Source: Streptomyces sp. CB02058 | Lineage (GTDB): Bacteria > Actinomycetota > Actinomycetes > Streptomycetales > Streptomycetaceae | Assembly (NCBI RefSeq): GCF_001905505.1 | Contig: NZ_LIPG01000003.1 | Span: forward strand, 806,001-870,000 | Reading direction: 5' to 3' | Length of the DNA: 64,000 nucleotides | Shown here: in pieces, positions 25,362 through 33,097 of the stretch | How the letters are laid out: each line of letters opens with the position of its first letter | Position numbering within the stretch: position 1 is the first letter of the stretch | Notes under the pieces: generated by a model | What the model saw: only the letters and a program-made list of their open reading frames with translations | What the model was told of the DNA's origin: nothing | The model's database searches: none | Program-made: the position numbers and the translations under genes

Positions 25362-26641
25362 CCGGACTGCACGAACGGCACCTCGCCGTCAGCCCCGAGT
25401 GGCTGGCGCTCTACTACCGCCGGCCCCTGGAGCTGACCCACGGCGAGGGCCGCCACGTCTGGGACGTGGACGGCAACCGCTACCTCGACTTCTTCGGCGG
25501 CATCCTCACCACGATGACCGCGCACGCCCTGCCCGAGGTCACCAAGGCCGTGGCCGAGCAGGCGGGCCGGCTCATCCACTCCTCGACCCTCTACCTCAAC
25601 CGCCCGATGGTGGAACTCGCCGAACGGGTCGCCGCCCTCTCCGGCATCCCGGACGCCCGGGTCTTCTTCACCACGTCGGGCACCGAGGCCAACGACGCCG
25701 CCCTGCTGCTCGCCACCGCCCACCGGGGGTCCAACCAGATCCTGGCGATGCGCAACAGCTACCACGGCCGGTCGTTCTCGGCGGTGTCGATCACGGGCAA
25801 CAGGAGCTGGTCGACCACGAGCCTGTCGCCGCTCCAGACGCTGTACGTCCATGGCGGGGTCCGCAGCCGGGGTCCGTACGCCGAGCTGAGCGACGAGCGG
25901 TTCATCAAGGCGTGCGTGGCCGATCTGGAGGACCTGCTCGGCCACACCCGGGACGCCGCGGCGCTGATCGCCGAACCCGTGCAGGGGGTCGGTGGGTTCA
26001 CCATGCCGCCCGACGGGCTGTACGCGGCGTTCCGCGAGGTCCTCGACCGGCACGGCATCCTGTGGATCTCGGACGAGGTGCAGACCGGCTGGGGCCGCAC
26101 GGGCGACCACTTCTGGGGCTGGCAGGCACACGCCGCGAGCGGGCCGCCGGACATCCTCACCTTCGCCAAGGGAATCGGCAACGGCATGTCCATCGGCGGG
26201 GTCGTCGCCCGCGCCGAGGTCATGAACTGCCTGGACGCCAACTCCATCTCGACGTTCGGCGGATCGCCGGTCACCATGGCCGCCGGGCTCGCCAACCTCT
26301 CGTATCTGCTGGAGCACGACCTCCAGGGCAACGCCCGGCGCGTCGGGGGGCTGCTCATCGAGCGGCTCCGTGCGGTCGGCGCGGCCTCGGACGCCGTGCG
26401 GGAGGTGCGCGGCCGGGGGCTGATGATCGGCATCGAGCTGGTGAGGCCCGGCACCGACGAGGCCGACCCGGACGCCGCGGCGGCCGTACTCGAAGCGGCC
26501 CGCGAGGGCGGACTGCTCATCGGAAAGGGCGGCGGCCACAACACCAGCGTCCTGCGGATCGCGCCGCCGCTCTCGCTCACCGTCGAGGAGGCCGAGGAGG
26601 GGGCGGCGATCCTGGCCGAGGCGCTGCGAGCGGCCGGATAG
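25358..26641 (+). CDS. Class III (PLP) aminotransferase, beta-alanine type
   Basis: A 427-residue PLP enzyme. Visible are DFFGGILTTMTAHALPEV, TTSGTEANDAALLLA, the aspartate of WISDEVQTGWGRTG, and Lys271 in TFAKGIGNG, which forms the Schiff base. It probably transaminates beta-alanine or beta-aminoisobutyrate, the end product of pyrimidine reduction, as suggested by its coupled nitrilase partner. The start GTG overlaps the nitrilase stop. A strong hairpin ends the operon. Confidence 0.9.
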   Translation: MTGLHERHLAVSPEWLALYYRRPLELTHGEGRHVWDVDGNRYLDFFGGILTTMTAHALPEVTKAVAEQAGRLIHSSTLYLNRPMVELAERVAALSGIPDARVFFTTSGTEANDAALLLATAHRGSNQILAMRNSYHGRSFSAVSITGNRSWSTTSLSPLQTLYVHGGVRSRGPYAELSDERFIKACVADLEDLLGHTRDAAALIAEPVQGVGGFTMPPDGLYAAFREVLDRHGILWISDEVQTGWGRTGDHFWGWQAHAASGPPDILTFAKGIGNGMSIGGVVARAEVMNCLDANSISTFGGSPVTMAAGLANLSYLLEHDLQGNARRVGGLLIERLRAVGAASDAVREVRGRGLMIGIELVRPGTDEADPDAAAAVLEAAREGGLLIGKGGGHNTSVLRIAPPLSLTVEEAEEGAAILAEALRAAG

Positions 26642-26669
26642 GAGCGGGGCGGCAGCCGCCCGTCGTCGA

Positions 26670-26706
26670 GCGCCCGGCCCGGAAGCACTGCTTCCGGGCC
26701 GGGCGC
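26670..26706 (+). terminator. Strong hairpin terminator of the nitrilase-aminotransferase operon
   Basis: Near-perfect 17-bp stem with a 3-nt loop: GCCCGGCCCGGAAGC (26672-26686), ACT, then the exact complement (26690-26704), extended by two further pairs. Confidence 0.8.
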
Positions 26707-26773
26707 CTGCCGTTTCCGCCCCGGCCGGCCGCGGGCGGACCGCTCGCGTGACGGGCGTCGCACACTCCCATCA

Positions 26774-26826
26774 ATACCCCCAGGGGTATCTCTGTTACGG
26801 TGGGATGCAGATACCCCGGGGGGTAA
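26774..26826 (+). promoter_or_regulatory. Two CsoR/CstR-type operators
   Basis: ATACCCC-CA-GGGGTAT (26774-26789) is a perfect palindrome and ATACCCC-GG-GGGGTAA (26811-26826) has one mismatch. They flank the probable promoter of the persulfide operon. The same ATACCC...GGGTAT core recurs at 29747-29762 near the repressor gene. Confidence 0.75.
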
Positions 26827-26850
26827 ATGTGTGACGAGGGAGCGAGTGCC

Positions 26851-28224
26851 GTGTTCTTTGCCGACATCCTGGAGACCGAAGGTCTGGGCAACCGCAGCTA
26901 TCTGGCCGGGGGCGCCGGGGCGGCGGTCGTGGTGGATCCGCCGCGGGACATCGACCGGGTGATCGCCGCCGCCGCGCGGCGCGGGGTGCGGATCGCGGCG
27001 GTCGCCGAGACGCACGTGCACAACGACTACGTCACCGGCGGTCTGGAGCTGGCCCGGCTGACCGGCGCCCGCTACCTCGTGCCCGCCGGGGCGTCGGTGG
27101 CGTACGAGCGGGTTCCCGTGGCCGACGGGGACGTGGGGAACGTCGACGAGGGCCTGACGCTGCGCGCCGTGGCCACTCCGGGACACACCCCGCACCACAC
27201 CTCCTACGTGCTGGAGGACGACGGGCGTGCGGTGGCCGCCTTCACCGGCGGGTCGCTGCTGATCGGCAGCGTGGGCCGCCCCGACCTGGTGGAGCCGCGG
27301 CTGACCGAGCGGCTGGCGCGGGCCCAGCATGCCTCCGCGCACCGTCTCGCCGACGAGCTGGACGACGAGGTGGCGGTCATGCCCACGCACGGGTTCGGCA
27401 GCTTCTGCTCCTCCGCCCAGGCGGGCGGGGCGCACAGCACCATCGGGTCGGAGAAGGCGTCCAACCCGGCGCTGGCCCAGGACGTGGACACCTTCGTCGA
27501 GGAACTGCTGGCCGGTCTGGACGACGTTCCGGCCTACTACGCGCACATGGGTCCGGCCAACGCCTCCGGTCCAGCTCCCGTGGACCTGACCGCGCCGCGG
27601 CGGGCCGACGCGGGTGAGATCGCGCGGCGCCTGGCGGCGGGCGAGTGGGTCGTCGACCTGCGCAACCGGGTGGCCTTCGCCGAGGGGCACGTGGCCGGTT
27701 CGCTGAACTTCGAGGTCGAGGGGCAGCTCGCGACCTATCTGGCGTGGATGATCCCGTGGGGCAGGCCGGTGACACTGCTCGCGGGGAGCGCCGAGGAGAT
27801 CTCCCTCGCCCAGCGGGAGCTGGCCCGGGTGGGCATCGACCGCCCGGCCGCAGCCGCCGTCGGCTCCCCGGCCCACTGGGTCACCGGGCAGGAGCGGCCG
27901 GCCTCGTTCCCGCGTGCGACGTTCGCCGGCCTGGCCGCTGCGCGCGAGCGGGGCGAGGACCCGGTGGTCCTGGATGTACGCCGCGACTCCGAGCGCGCGG
28001 GCGGCTGGATCGAGGGCAGTGTGCACATCCCCGTCCACCAGGTTCACCAGCGCCTGGACGAGGTGCCCGCCGGGACGGTGTGGGTGCACTGCGCGGGCGG
28101 GATGCGCGCGGCGATCGCCGCGTCGGTGCTGGATGCCGCGGGCCGTGACGTGGTGGCCGTCGACGACGGCTACACGGCCGCCGCCGACGCCGGCCTCACG
28201 CTCGTGACGCCCGCCCGGCACTGA
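26851..28224 (+). CDS. Metallo-beta-lactamase/rhodanese fusion, persulfide dioxygenase-like
   Basis: A 457-residue protein: an MBL domain (1-235) with the ETHVHNDYVTGG metal motif, ATPGHTPHHTSY and VGRPDL, followed by two rhodanese-like domains. In the second, VWVHCAGGMRA supplies a catalytic Cys; the first lacks one. Relatives oxidise glutathione- or other low-molecular-weight persulfides to sulfite, and the rhodanese passes sulfur. The GTG at 26851, 8 nt after GAGGGAG, is preferred over the ATG at 26827, which overlaps the operator. It is under CstR-type control. Confidence 0.88.
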   Translation: MFFADILETEGLGNRSYLAGGAGAAVVVDPPRDIDRVIAAAARRGVRIAAVAETHVHNDYVTGGLELARLTGARYLVPAGASVAYERVPVADGDVGNVDEGLTLRAVATPGHTPHHTSYVLEDDGRAVAAFTGGSLLIGSVGRPDLVEPRLTERLARAQHASAHRLADELDDEVAVMPTHGFGSFCSSAQAGGAHSTIGSEKASNPALAQDVDTFVEELLAGLDDVPAYYAHMGPANASGPAPVDLTAPRRADAGEIARRLAAGEWVVDLRNRVAFAEGHVAGSLNFEVEGQLATYLAWMIPWGRPVTLLAGSAEEISLAQRELARVGIDRPAAAAVGSPAHWVTGQERPASFPRATFAGLAAARERGEDPVVLDVRRDSERAGGWIEGSVHIPVHQVHQRLDEVPAGTVWVHCAGGMRAAIAASVLDAAGRDVVAVDDGYTAAADAGLTLVTPARH

Positions 28225-28290
28225 CCCGAATCAACCGGCCCGCCCGGCCGCCGACGGCTCCGGCGGCCCGGAAGCCCCTGAGGAACAGCG

Positions 28291-28650
28291 ATGCTCTTGC
28301 CCCGAGGCGGCCCCGGCCGCATCTCCCCCGCACAGGCCCACCACATGATCCAGGAAGGTACGGCCGTGCTGCTCGACGTCCGCGAGGCGGACGAATACCG
28401 GGCCGGTCACGCGCCCGGCGCGCTGCACATGCCGCTGTCGCGGCCGGCGGCCGGCGCGGACCCGCCCGACGGCCCGGCCGGGCGCGGCCTGGTGCTGATC
28501 TGCCGGTCCGGCCGGCGCTCCCGGGACGCCGCACATCTGCTGGCCGGGCGGGGCGTGGCGTCGGTCGACGTCATAGGCGGCATGGACGACTGGGCCGCCC
28601 GGGGCCTGCTCGTCACGGACGCGCACGGGCGGGCGGGCGGCGTCATATGA
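28291..28650 (+). CDS. Single-domain rhodanese sulfurtransferase
   Basis: A 119-residue rhodanese domain: VLLDVREADEYRAGHAPGA, then the persulfide loop LICRSGRRSRDA containing the catalytic Cys, and GGMDDWAARG near the C-terminus. It moves sulfane sulfur between acceptors. It belongs to the sulfide operon; its stop overlaps the permease start (ATGA). Confidence 0.9.
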   Translation: MLLPRGGPGRISPAQAHHMIQEGTAVLLDVREADEYRAGHAPGALHMPLSRPAAGADPPDGPAGRGLVLICRSGRRSRDAAHLLAGRGVASVDVIGGMDDWAARGLLVTDAHGRAGGVI

Positions 28651-29390
28651 CCGCGTTCATCCTCGCCCTGCTCGCGGGGGCGCTGGTCGGCCTGGCGCTC
28701 GGCGCGCTCGGGGCCGGCGGCAGCATCATCACCGTCCCGGCCCTGATCTACCTGCTCGGCTTCAGCCCCGCCGAGGCGACCACCGCGAGCCTGGTCATCG
28801 TGATCGTCACCTCGGTCACCGCGCTGCTGGCGTACGCCCGCGCCGGGGAGGTGCGGTGGCGGGCCGGGCTGCTGTTCGCCGCGGCCGGGCTCCTGCCGGC
28901 CGCCGCGGCCGGTGTCCTGTCCGCGCACATCCCCGCCGTCGTGCTGACCCTGGCCTTCGCGGCGCTCGCCGCCCTGGCGGGCGTGCGCATGGTGCGCCGC
29001 CGCACGCCGCCGGAGAACGGGACGGTGTCGGGACCCCGCGCCGCGGGGGCCGGGGCCGGCCTGGGCGCGGTGACCGGGTTCCTCGGTGTCGGCGGAGGAT
29101 TCCTGGCCGTCCCGGCCCTGGTGGCCGTCCTCGCCGTACCGATGGGCGCGGCCGTGGGCACCAGCCTGCTGGTCATCATCGCCAACGCTCTGGTGGCGCT
29201 CGCCGCCCGGGCCGCCACCGCGACCACCCTGGACTGGACCATGATCCTGCCGTTCGTCGCGACCGCCGTCCTGGGTGCCTGGGACGGCAAGCGGCTGAGC
29301 GCGAAGGTCTCACCGGTCACGCTGCAACGCTTCTTCGGCGGCCTGCTGCTGACCGTCGCCGGGGCCATGGGGGTCGGCGCCCTGCTGTGA
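28647..29390 (+). CDS. TauE/SafE-family sulfite/anion exporter
   Basis: A 247-residue membrane protein with about eight hydrophobic segments and the twin family repeats LALGALGAGGSIITVPALIYLLG and AVTGFLGVGGGFLAVPALVAVL. In a sulfide-responsive operon its likely cargo is sulfite or another sulfur oxyanion made by the persulfide dioxygenase. A bidirectional hairpin follows. Confidence 0.9.
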   Translation: MTAFILALLAGALVGLALGALGAGGSIITVPALIYLLGFSPAEATTASLVIVIVTSVTALLAYARAGEVRWRAGLLFAAAGLLPAAAAGVLSAHIPAVVLTLAFAALAALAGVRMVRRRTPPENGTVSGPRAAGAGAGLGAVTGFLGVGGGFLAVPALVAVLAVPMGAAVGTSLLVIIANALVALAARAATATTLDWTMILPFVATAVLGAWDGKRLSAKVSPVTLQRFFGGLLLTVAGAMGVGALL

Positions 29391-29399
29391 GACGCCGAA

Positions 29400-29444
29400 G
29401 GGTCTGCTGCGGGCGCCCGTGTCACGGACGCCCGCAGCAGACCC
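29400..29444. terminator. Bidirectional hairpin terminator
   Basis: A 16-bp perfect stem (GGGTCTGCTGCGGGCG from 29400 and its complement ending at 29444) whose loop contains a further 5-bp stem, between the convergent permease and repressor genes. Confidence 0.75.
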
Positions 29445-29453
29445 CGCGGGGCT

Positions 29454-29732
29454 TCAGGCCAGTGAGAGGAAGAGCTTCTCCAGCCGGGCCCGCATCTGCA
29501 CCGAGTCCCGCATCTGCGGGTCCTCGCTGGTCATGCACTGCTGCAGTCCGGTCGCGATGATCGAGAACCCGGCCCGGTCCAGGGCACGGGAGACGGCGGC
29601 CAGCTGCGTGACGACGTCCTCGCAGTCCCGGCCCTCCTCGATCATCCGGATGACCCCTGCGAGCTGACCCTGGGCCCGCCGCAGCCGGTTCAGCGCCGAC
29701 TTCAGCTCGTCGGCGCTCATGTCGAGTTCCAC
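29454..29732 (-). CDS. cstR: CstR-type persulfide-sensing repressor (CsoR family)
   Basis: A 92-residue all-helical CsoR/CstR protein (LKSALNRLRRAQGQLAGVIRMIEEGRDCEDV). Cys37 and Cys66 keep the family spacing, but the residue four before the second Cys, His in copper-sensing CsoR, is Gly62. Loss of that ligand while both thiols stay is the mark of CstR, which senses persulfides by forming an interprotein sulfur bridge. The GTG start is chosen because GGAGGAGG lies just upstream; an ATG 12 bp inside is possible. It probably represses the operons at 26851 and 29802. Confidence 0.85.
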   Translation of the reverse strand: MELDMSADELKSALNRLRRAQGQLAGVIRMIEEGRDCEDVVTQLAAVSRALDRAGFSIIATGLQQCMTSEDPQMRDSVQMRARLEKLFLSLA

Positions 29733-29746
29733 ACATCCTCCTCCAT

Positions 29747-29762
29747 ATACCCCTATGGGTAT
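29747..29762. promoter_or_regulatory. CstR operator in the divergent gap
   Basis: ATACCC-CTAT-GGGTAT, a perfect palindrome between the repressor gene and the rhodanese gene at 29802, matching the two sites at 26774-26826. Confidence 0.75.
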
Positions 29763-29801
29763 CTTACCGTGGAGGAACCGCCCACCGAAAGGCATTGTTC
29801 C

Positions 29802-30374
29802 GTGACCACCCCTGCCATTCTGGCCCCCGCCCGGGCCGCCGCCCGCCTCGGTGAGTTCACCGTCGTCGACGTGCGCGGCCCCGGCGAGTACGCCGCCGGT
29901 CACCTGCCCGGCGCCCACAACGTCCCCCTGGACCGCCTGGACGAGGCGGTCGGCGCGCTGAAGTCCGCCGCCGCCCGGGGGCCCCTGCTGGTGGTGTGCG
30001 CCTCCGGTGCCCGCTCGGCCAAGGGCTGCGCCCGGCTGGCGGCCCAGGGCGTCGACGCGGCCACGCTGGACGGCGGCACGAGTGCCTGGGCGGCGGCCGG
30101 ATACGCCGTGGAGCGTCCGGCCGGAGCCCGCGCCACCTGGCCCATGGACCGGCAGGTCCGCCTCGCCGCCGGTTCCCTCGTCGTCATCGGCTTCCTCGCG
30201 GGCCTCGCCTGGGAGCCCGCGCACTGGCTGTCCGGAGCCGTCGGCGCGGGGCTGCTCTTCTCGGGCGTGACCAACACCTGCGGCATGGCCGCCGTCCTCG
30301 CCAAACTGCCCCACAACCGGCCCTCCGGGAACGCCGCCTCCTTCCAGGAGACCCTGCTGCGCCTGGCCGCCTGA
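29802..30374 (+). CDS. Rhodanese with C-terminal two-helix membrane domain (DUF2892-like)
   Basis: A 190-residue protein: an N-terminal rhodanese (VVDVRGPGEYAAGHLPGAH; persulfide loop VVCASGARSAKG) followed after about residue 115 by two membrane helices (RLAAGSLVVIGFLAGLAW; GAVGAGLLFSGVTNTCGMAAVLAKLP) in the DUF2892 style, with a cysteine in TNTCGM. It is probably a membrane-bound sulfurtransferase in the CstR regulon. The GTG start is placed 9 nt after AAAGG. Confidence 0.87.
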   Translation: MTTPAILAPARAAARLGEFTVVDVRGPGEYAAGHLPGAHNVPLDRLDEAVGALKSAAARGPLLVVCASGARSAKGCARLAAQGVDAATLDGGTSAWAAAGYAVERPAGARATWPMDRQVRLAAGSLVVIGFLAGLAWEPAHWLSGAVGAGLLFSGVTNTCGMAAVLAKLPHNRPSGNAASFQETLLRLAA

Positions 30375-30494
30375 TCCACCGCCGCTCCACGGACCCGCTG
30401 CCGCACGCCCCGGTCCATGCCGGGCGGGCGGCGGCGGGTTCTCGGCGTGGAGGTCGTTGACGGAAGGCAGTGGCCCTCGGTAGGCTCAGAATGA

Positions 30495-30513
30495 GTTTGC
30501 TTTGAACACAAAC
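30495..30513. promoter_or_regulatory. MarR-type operator upstream of the hemerythrin gene
   Basis: GTTTG-CTTTGAACA-CAAAC: 5-bp arms around a 9-nt spacer. The core matches the operator at 53070-53098 (spacer CTTTCAAAA, arms ending TTTG/CAAA), upstream of a paralogous MarR gene. Confidence 0.6.
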
Positions 30514-30537
30514 CTTTCGCTTGCCGGAGGCGGCCTC

Positions 30538-31014
30538 ATGCCCGTTCCCCAGGACATCGACAGTCAGGCCGCAGGCAGACAGCTGCTCACCGGGCACAGG
30601 GAACTGCGCGCCCAGCTCACGGCGCTGCGCGCGGCCCTCGACGCGGCGGACGGGCCCGCGGCCGTGCGCGACGCGGGGGAGAGCGCCTCGCTCGTGCGGC
30701 AGCTGCGCGAGCGCTGCCTGGAGTACTGCCTGGGGCTGCACCACCACCACACCATGGAGGACGGCGCCTTCCCCGTCTTCGAGCAGCGCTACCCCGAGAT
30801 CGCCCCCGTCATCGAGCGGCTGCGCGAGGAGCACCGGCAGGTGGCCGCGGGGCTCGAACGCCTCGGCAAGCTGGTCGAGGCCGACGACGGCGAGGACGTG
30901 ACCTGGCTGAGGGCCGAACTGGAGCGGACCGTCGCGAGCCTGGAGGAGCACTTCCGCTACGAGGAGACCCACCTGCTCCCCGCTTTGGGTGTGACGGTGC
31001 CCCCCGCCGTGTGA
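30538..31014 (+). CDS. Hemerythrin-like HHE domain protein
   Basis: A 158-residue four-helix protein with the diiron His/Glu pattern: TGHRELR, GLHHHHTMEDGAFP, LREEHRQVA and LEEHFRYEETHLLPAL. It probably binds O2, NO or peroxide, or stores iron. The ATG follows CGGAGG. The MarR gene downstream and the palindrome upstream suggest a small redox-responsive operon. Confidence 0.87.
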   Translation: MPVPQDIDSQAAGRQLLTGHRELRAQLTALRAALDAADGPAAVRDAGESASLVRQLRERCLEYCLGLHHHHTMEDGAFPVFEQRYPEIAPVIERLREEHRQVAAGLERLGKLVEADDGEDVTWLRAELERTVASLEEHFRYEETHLLPALGVTVPPAV

Positions 31015-31124
31015 CCGTGCCTCCTCACGGCCCCTCAGGGCCCGCACCGCCCTGGGAAGCCGTGCGGCACACACGGTCGGATACTGTGGCCGGCCTGGAC
31101 GTAACCGTGGCGGAGGTCGGGAAG

Positions 31125-31616
31125 ATGGCGAAGGGCCAGGACGAGCGGCCGGCGGACGAGGACGGCCGGCTGACCACCGAGGACGCGGTCCGCGCGATGC
31201 TGCTGACCATGCCCCGGCTCGTCTCACGAGCCAAGCGGACACCGGTGCCCGAACAGCTCCGCCGGCTGCGGCTGGCGCCCCGGCATCTGTCACTGCTGTC
31301 CTGCCTGCTCTTCGACGGCCCCACCCCGGTCAAGGACCTGGCCGCGCGCCTGGAGGTGGCGCCGACCACCGTCAGTCTGATGGTCAGCGACCTCCAGCGC
31401 GAAGGCGTCGTACAGCGCAGGCAGGACCCGGGCGACGGCCGCCGCAGCATCGTCTCCCTCTCCGAGGACCCCGCCACGCGCGAGGCGGTCGACGCCTGGC
31501 TGGCCAGCAGCGCCAAGGCCTGGCACAAGGTCCTCGACGGGCTCACCCCCGAGGAGCGTGCCACCTTCGTGCACGTCATCCAGGGCTACGAGGAAGAGCT
31601 CGCGGGCACTTCCTGA
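31125..31616 (+). CDS. MarR-family transcriptional regulator
   Basis: About 163 residues. The winged helix is LRLAPRHLSLLSCLLFDGPTPVKDLAARLEVAPTTVSLMVSDLQREGVVQR, with the wing at QDPGDGRRS. It is clearly paralogous to the MarR at 53113 (shared RTKRTPVP/RAKRTPVP, LAPRHLSLL and LEVAPxTVSL), and the two have related operators. The ATG follows GGAGGTCGGG; a longer frame upstream is doubtful. Its 3' end overlaps the convergent cofC by 31 bp. Confidence 0.87.
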   Translation: MAKGQDERPADEDGRLTTEDAVRAMLLTMPRLVSRAKRTPVPEQLRRLRLAPRHLSLLSCLLFDGPTPVKDLAARLEVAPTTVSLMVSDLQREGVVQRRQDPGDGRRSIVSLSEDPATREAVDAWLASSAKAWHKVLDGLTPEERATFVHVIQGYEEELAGTS

Positions 31617-32260
31617 CCCCGGCCGGGAGCGGGAGCCACCGCCCGCCGCATCCGCAGGACCGCCGTGGTGAACGGGCCCACTCCGTGCCGTACCGCCAGA
31701 GCCAGGTCCTCGGGGGTGTCCACGTCGAGCCGGAGGCCCTCACCCGCGCCGGACTCCACGGACACCGCCCCGCTCGCGGCGTGCAGCCCGGCGGAGCCGG
31801 AACCGAAGCAGGGGGAGAGCGCGCCCGGGACACGAGCCGTCAGGACGGTCGTCCCCGCACCGGTGTGGTCCGGGACGAAGGCCCGCCGGTGCCGGTGGGC
31901 CTCTGCCAGTGCCCGCTCCAGTTCCCGGGGACGCAGCCCCGGCAGATCCGCGGTGAGCGCCGCCACCGGCCCGCCCGGATTCAGCACCGAGGACAGGGCT
32001 GCTCCCGCCCGTACCGCCCCGTTCAGCCCCAGACCCGGGGTGTCCTGATGGACGACCGCGCCCATCGTGCGGGCCTGCGAGGCGGCGAGCGGGTCGGCCG
32101 TCACCACCACGACCGCGCGGATGCCGGGAGCGGCCCGCACCGCGCGCAGGGTGTCCAGGAAGAAGGCGTGCGCCAGTTCCCGCCGCCACGGGCCGAGTTC
32201 CGGCGCCAGCCGGCTCTTGCCCGCGGCGAACGGCTTGACCGGCAGCACCACCGACCACAC
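31586..32260 (-). CDS. cofC: F420-pathway guanylyltransferase (CofC/FbiD type)
   Basis: A 224-residue nucleotidyltransferase with a GT-A-like fold: VVLPVKPFAAGKSRLAPEL (nucleotide/phosphate loop), VVVVTADPLA, AALTADLPGLRP (metal-binding Asp) and DVDTPEDLALA near the C-terminus. It activates phospholactate or phosphoenolpyruvate with GTP for coenzyme F420 assembly. No fbiA/fbiB genes are nearby. Its presence here suggests extra F420 supply for the F420-linked proteins at 42962 and 44570. The GTG start follows the upstream stop by 5 bp. Confidence 0.82.
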   Translation of the reverse strand: MWSVVLPVKPFAAGKSRLAPELGPWRRELAHAFFLDTLRAVRAAPGIRAVVVVTADPLAASQARTMGAVVHQDTPGLGLNGAVRAGAALSSVLNPGGPVAALTADLPGLRPRELERALAEAHRHRRAFVPDHTGAGTTVLTARVPGALSPCFGSGSAGLHAASGAVSVESGAGEGLRLDVDTPEDLALAVRHGVGPFTTAVLRMRRAVAPAPGRGQEVPASSSS

Positions 32261-32265
32261 GGTGC

Positions 32266-32724
32266 TCAGCCCTCCGCCAGGGCACGGACCGTCAGGTCGT
32301 CGCGCTCGATGTCCCGGGAACGGCTGCGCAGGGCGCCGTCCACCCGGACGAGGGTGTCCCGGACGAAGCACGTGGGCTCCACCAGCACGGAACCGTCGGC
32401 GGAGGCGACCGTCACCGTCGCGTAGTAGCTGGTGGACACCGTGCCGTCGTCCGCCTCCTCGACGGTCATCATGTCGAACCAGTGCCGGGGCTGCGCCCCG
32501 CCGAACCGGCCCGCCGCACCCCGGGCGGCCCGCTCGATCGCCTCGGGGCCGCGCAGTTCACCGCCGCCGGCGGGCCGGAACACCGAGTCCCGGACGAACG
32601 AGGCGGCGAATCCGCCGAAGTCACCGCCGTCCATCCGGTGCATCTGACGGGCGTAGAACTGGGTCACCTCCACATGGAGTTCGGGCGAGGGAAGCTTGGG
32701 TCCTGGTGTCTCGTCGATGGTCAT
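32266..32724 (-). CDS. SnoaL-like (NTF2-fold) protein
   Basis: A 152-residue cone-shaped NTF2-fold protein. VEVTQFYARQMHRMDGGDFGGFAASFVRDSVFRP and GPEAIERAARGAAGRFG are typical of SnoaL_4-type members, which act as cyclases, hydroxylases or isomerases on aromatic polyketides. It lies at the left edge of the polyketide cluster, divergent from the priming ACP gene and followed by cofC. Confidence 0.75.
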   Translation of the reverse strand: MTIDETPGPKLPSPELHVEVTQFYARQMHRMDGGDFGGFAASFVRDSVFRPAGGGELRGPEAIERAARGAAGRFGGAQPRHWFDMMTVEEADDGTVSTSYYATVTVASADGSVLVEPTCFVRDTLVRVDGALRSRSRDIERDDLTVRALAEG

Positions 32725-32758
32725 GGACCGATGCTGGAGGCCCCGGCTGGAGGCGGGA

Positions 32759-32836
32759 TCGAGCGGCGGCGGAGCCACGCCGCCAGACTGCCGTCGAGCG
32801 GGTCTCCACCCCCTGTCGAGTGCGGGCACCCACAGT
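32759..32836 (+). promoter_or_regulatory. SARP-type heptamer repeats and promoter of the priming ACP gene
   Basis: TCGAGCG at 32759 and at 32794, and TCGAGTG at 32816 (22 bp after the second). Eight nt (CGGGCACC) separate the last repeat from a -10 CACAGT (32831-32836), which ends 6 nt before the ACP ATG. This is the classic AfsR/ActII-ORF4 geometry and is nearly identical to the site before the KS-alpha gene. Confidence 0.65.
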
Positions 32837-32842
32837 GACCGC

Positions 32843-33097
32843 ATGGCCGACTTCACCAGCACCGAGTTCCGCGACGTCGTGAGCGCTTGCTTCGGCGGAG
32901 CAACCAGCGAGGAGATCAAGGACTCCACGCTGGACACCGACTTCACCGATCTGGGCTTCGACTCGCTGACCGTCTACGAGATCGTCCTGCGCATCCAGGA
33001 CGACTACGGCGTCACCATTCCCGACGACGACCTCGACGAGCTCAAGACCCCCGCCGCACTCATCCAGTACGTCCGTGGTCAGCTCACCGCGGTCTGA
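32843..33097 (+). CDS. Second acyl carrier protein (priming ACP)
   Basis: An 84-residue ACP with the canonical LGFDSLTVYEIV site, phosphopantetheine on Ser41. It lies apart from the minimal PKS ACP, back to back with a malonyl-type acyltransferase. In R1128- and alnumycin-like systems a second ACP, an AT and a KAS III build or load a non-acetate starter, and that is the probable role here. The transcript may be leaderless, under SARP control. Confidence 0.9.
   Translation: MADFTSTEFRDVVSACFGGATSEEIKDSTLDTDFTDLGFDSLTVYEIVLRIQDDYGVTIPDDDLDELKTPAALIQYVRGQLTAV

Noticed and set aside
26827..26850. Upstream ATG for the MBL-rhodanese gene
   Set aside because: It abuts the second CstR operator and has no ribosome-binding site; the GTG at 26851 has GAGGGAG at proper spacing.
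25759..28221. An 820-codon open frame on the minus strand
   Set aside because: It runs antisense to the aminotransferase and MBL-rhodanese genes, is Arg/Pro/Gly-rich without domains, and crosses a terminator and the CstR operators; it is a product of high GC content.
29454..29732. Copper-sensing CsoR
   Set aside because: The His ligand between the two cysteines is Gly, and the neighbours are sulfur-transfer genes, not copper ATPases.
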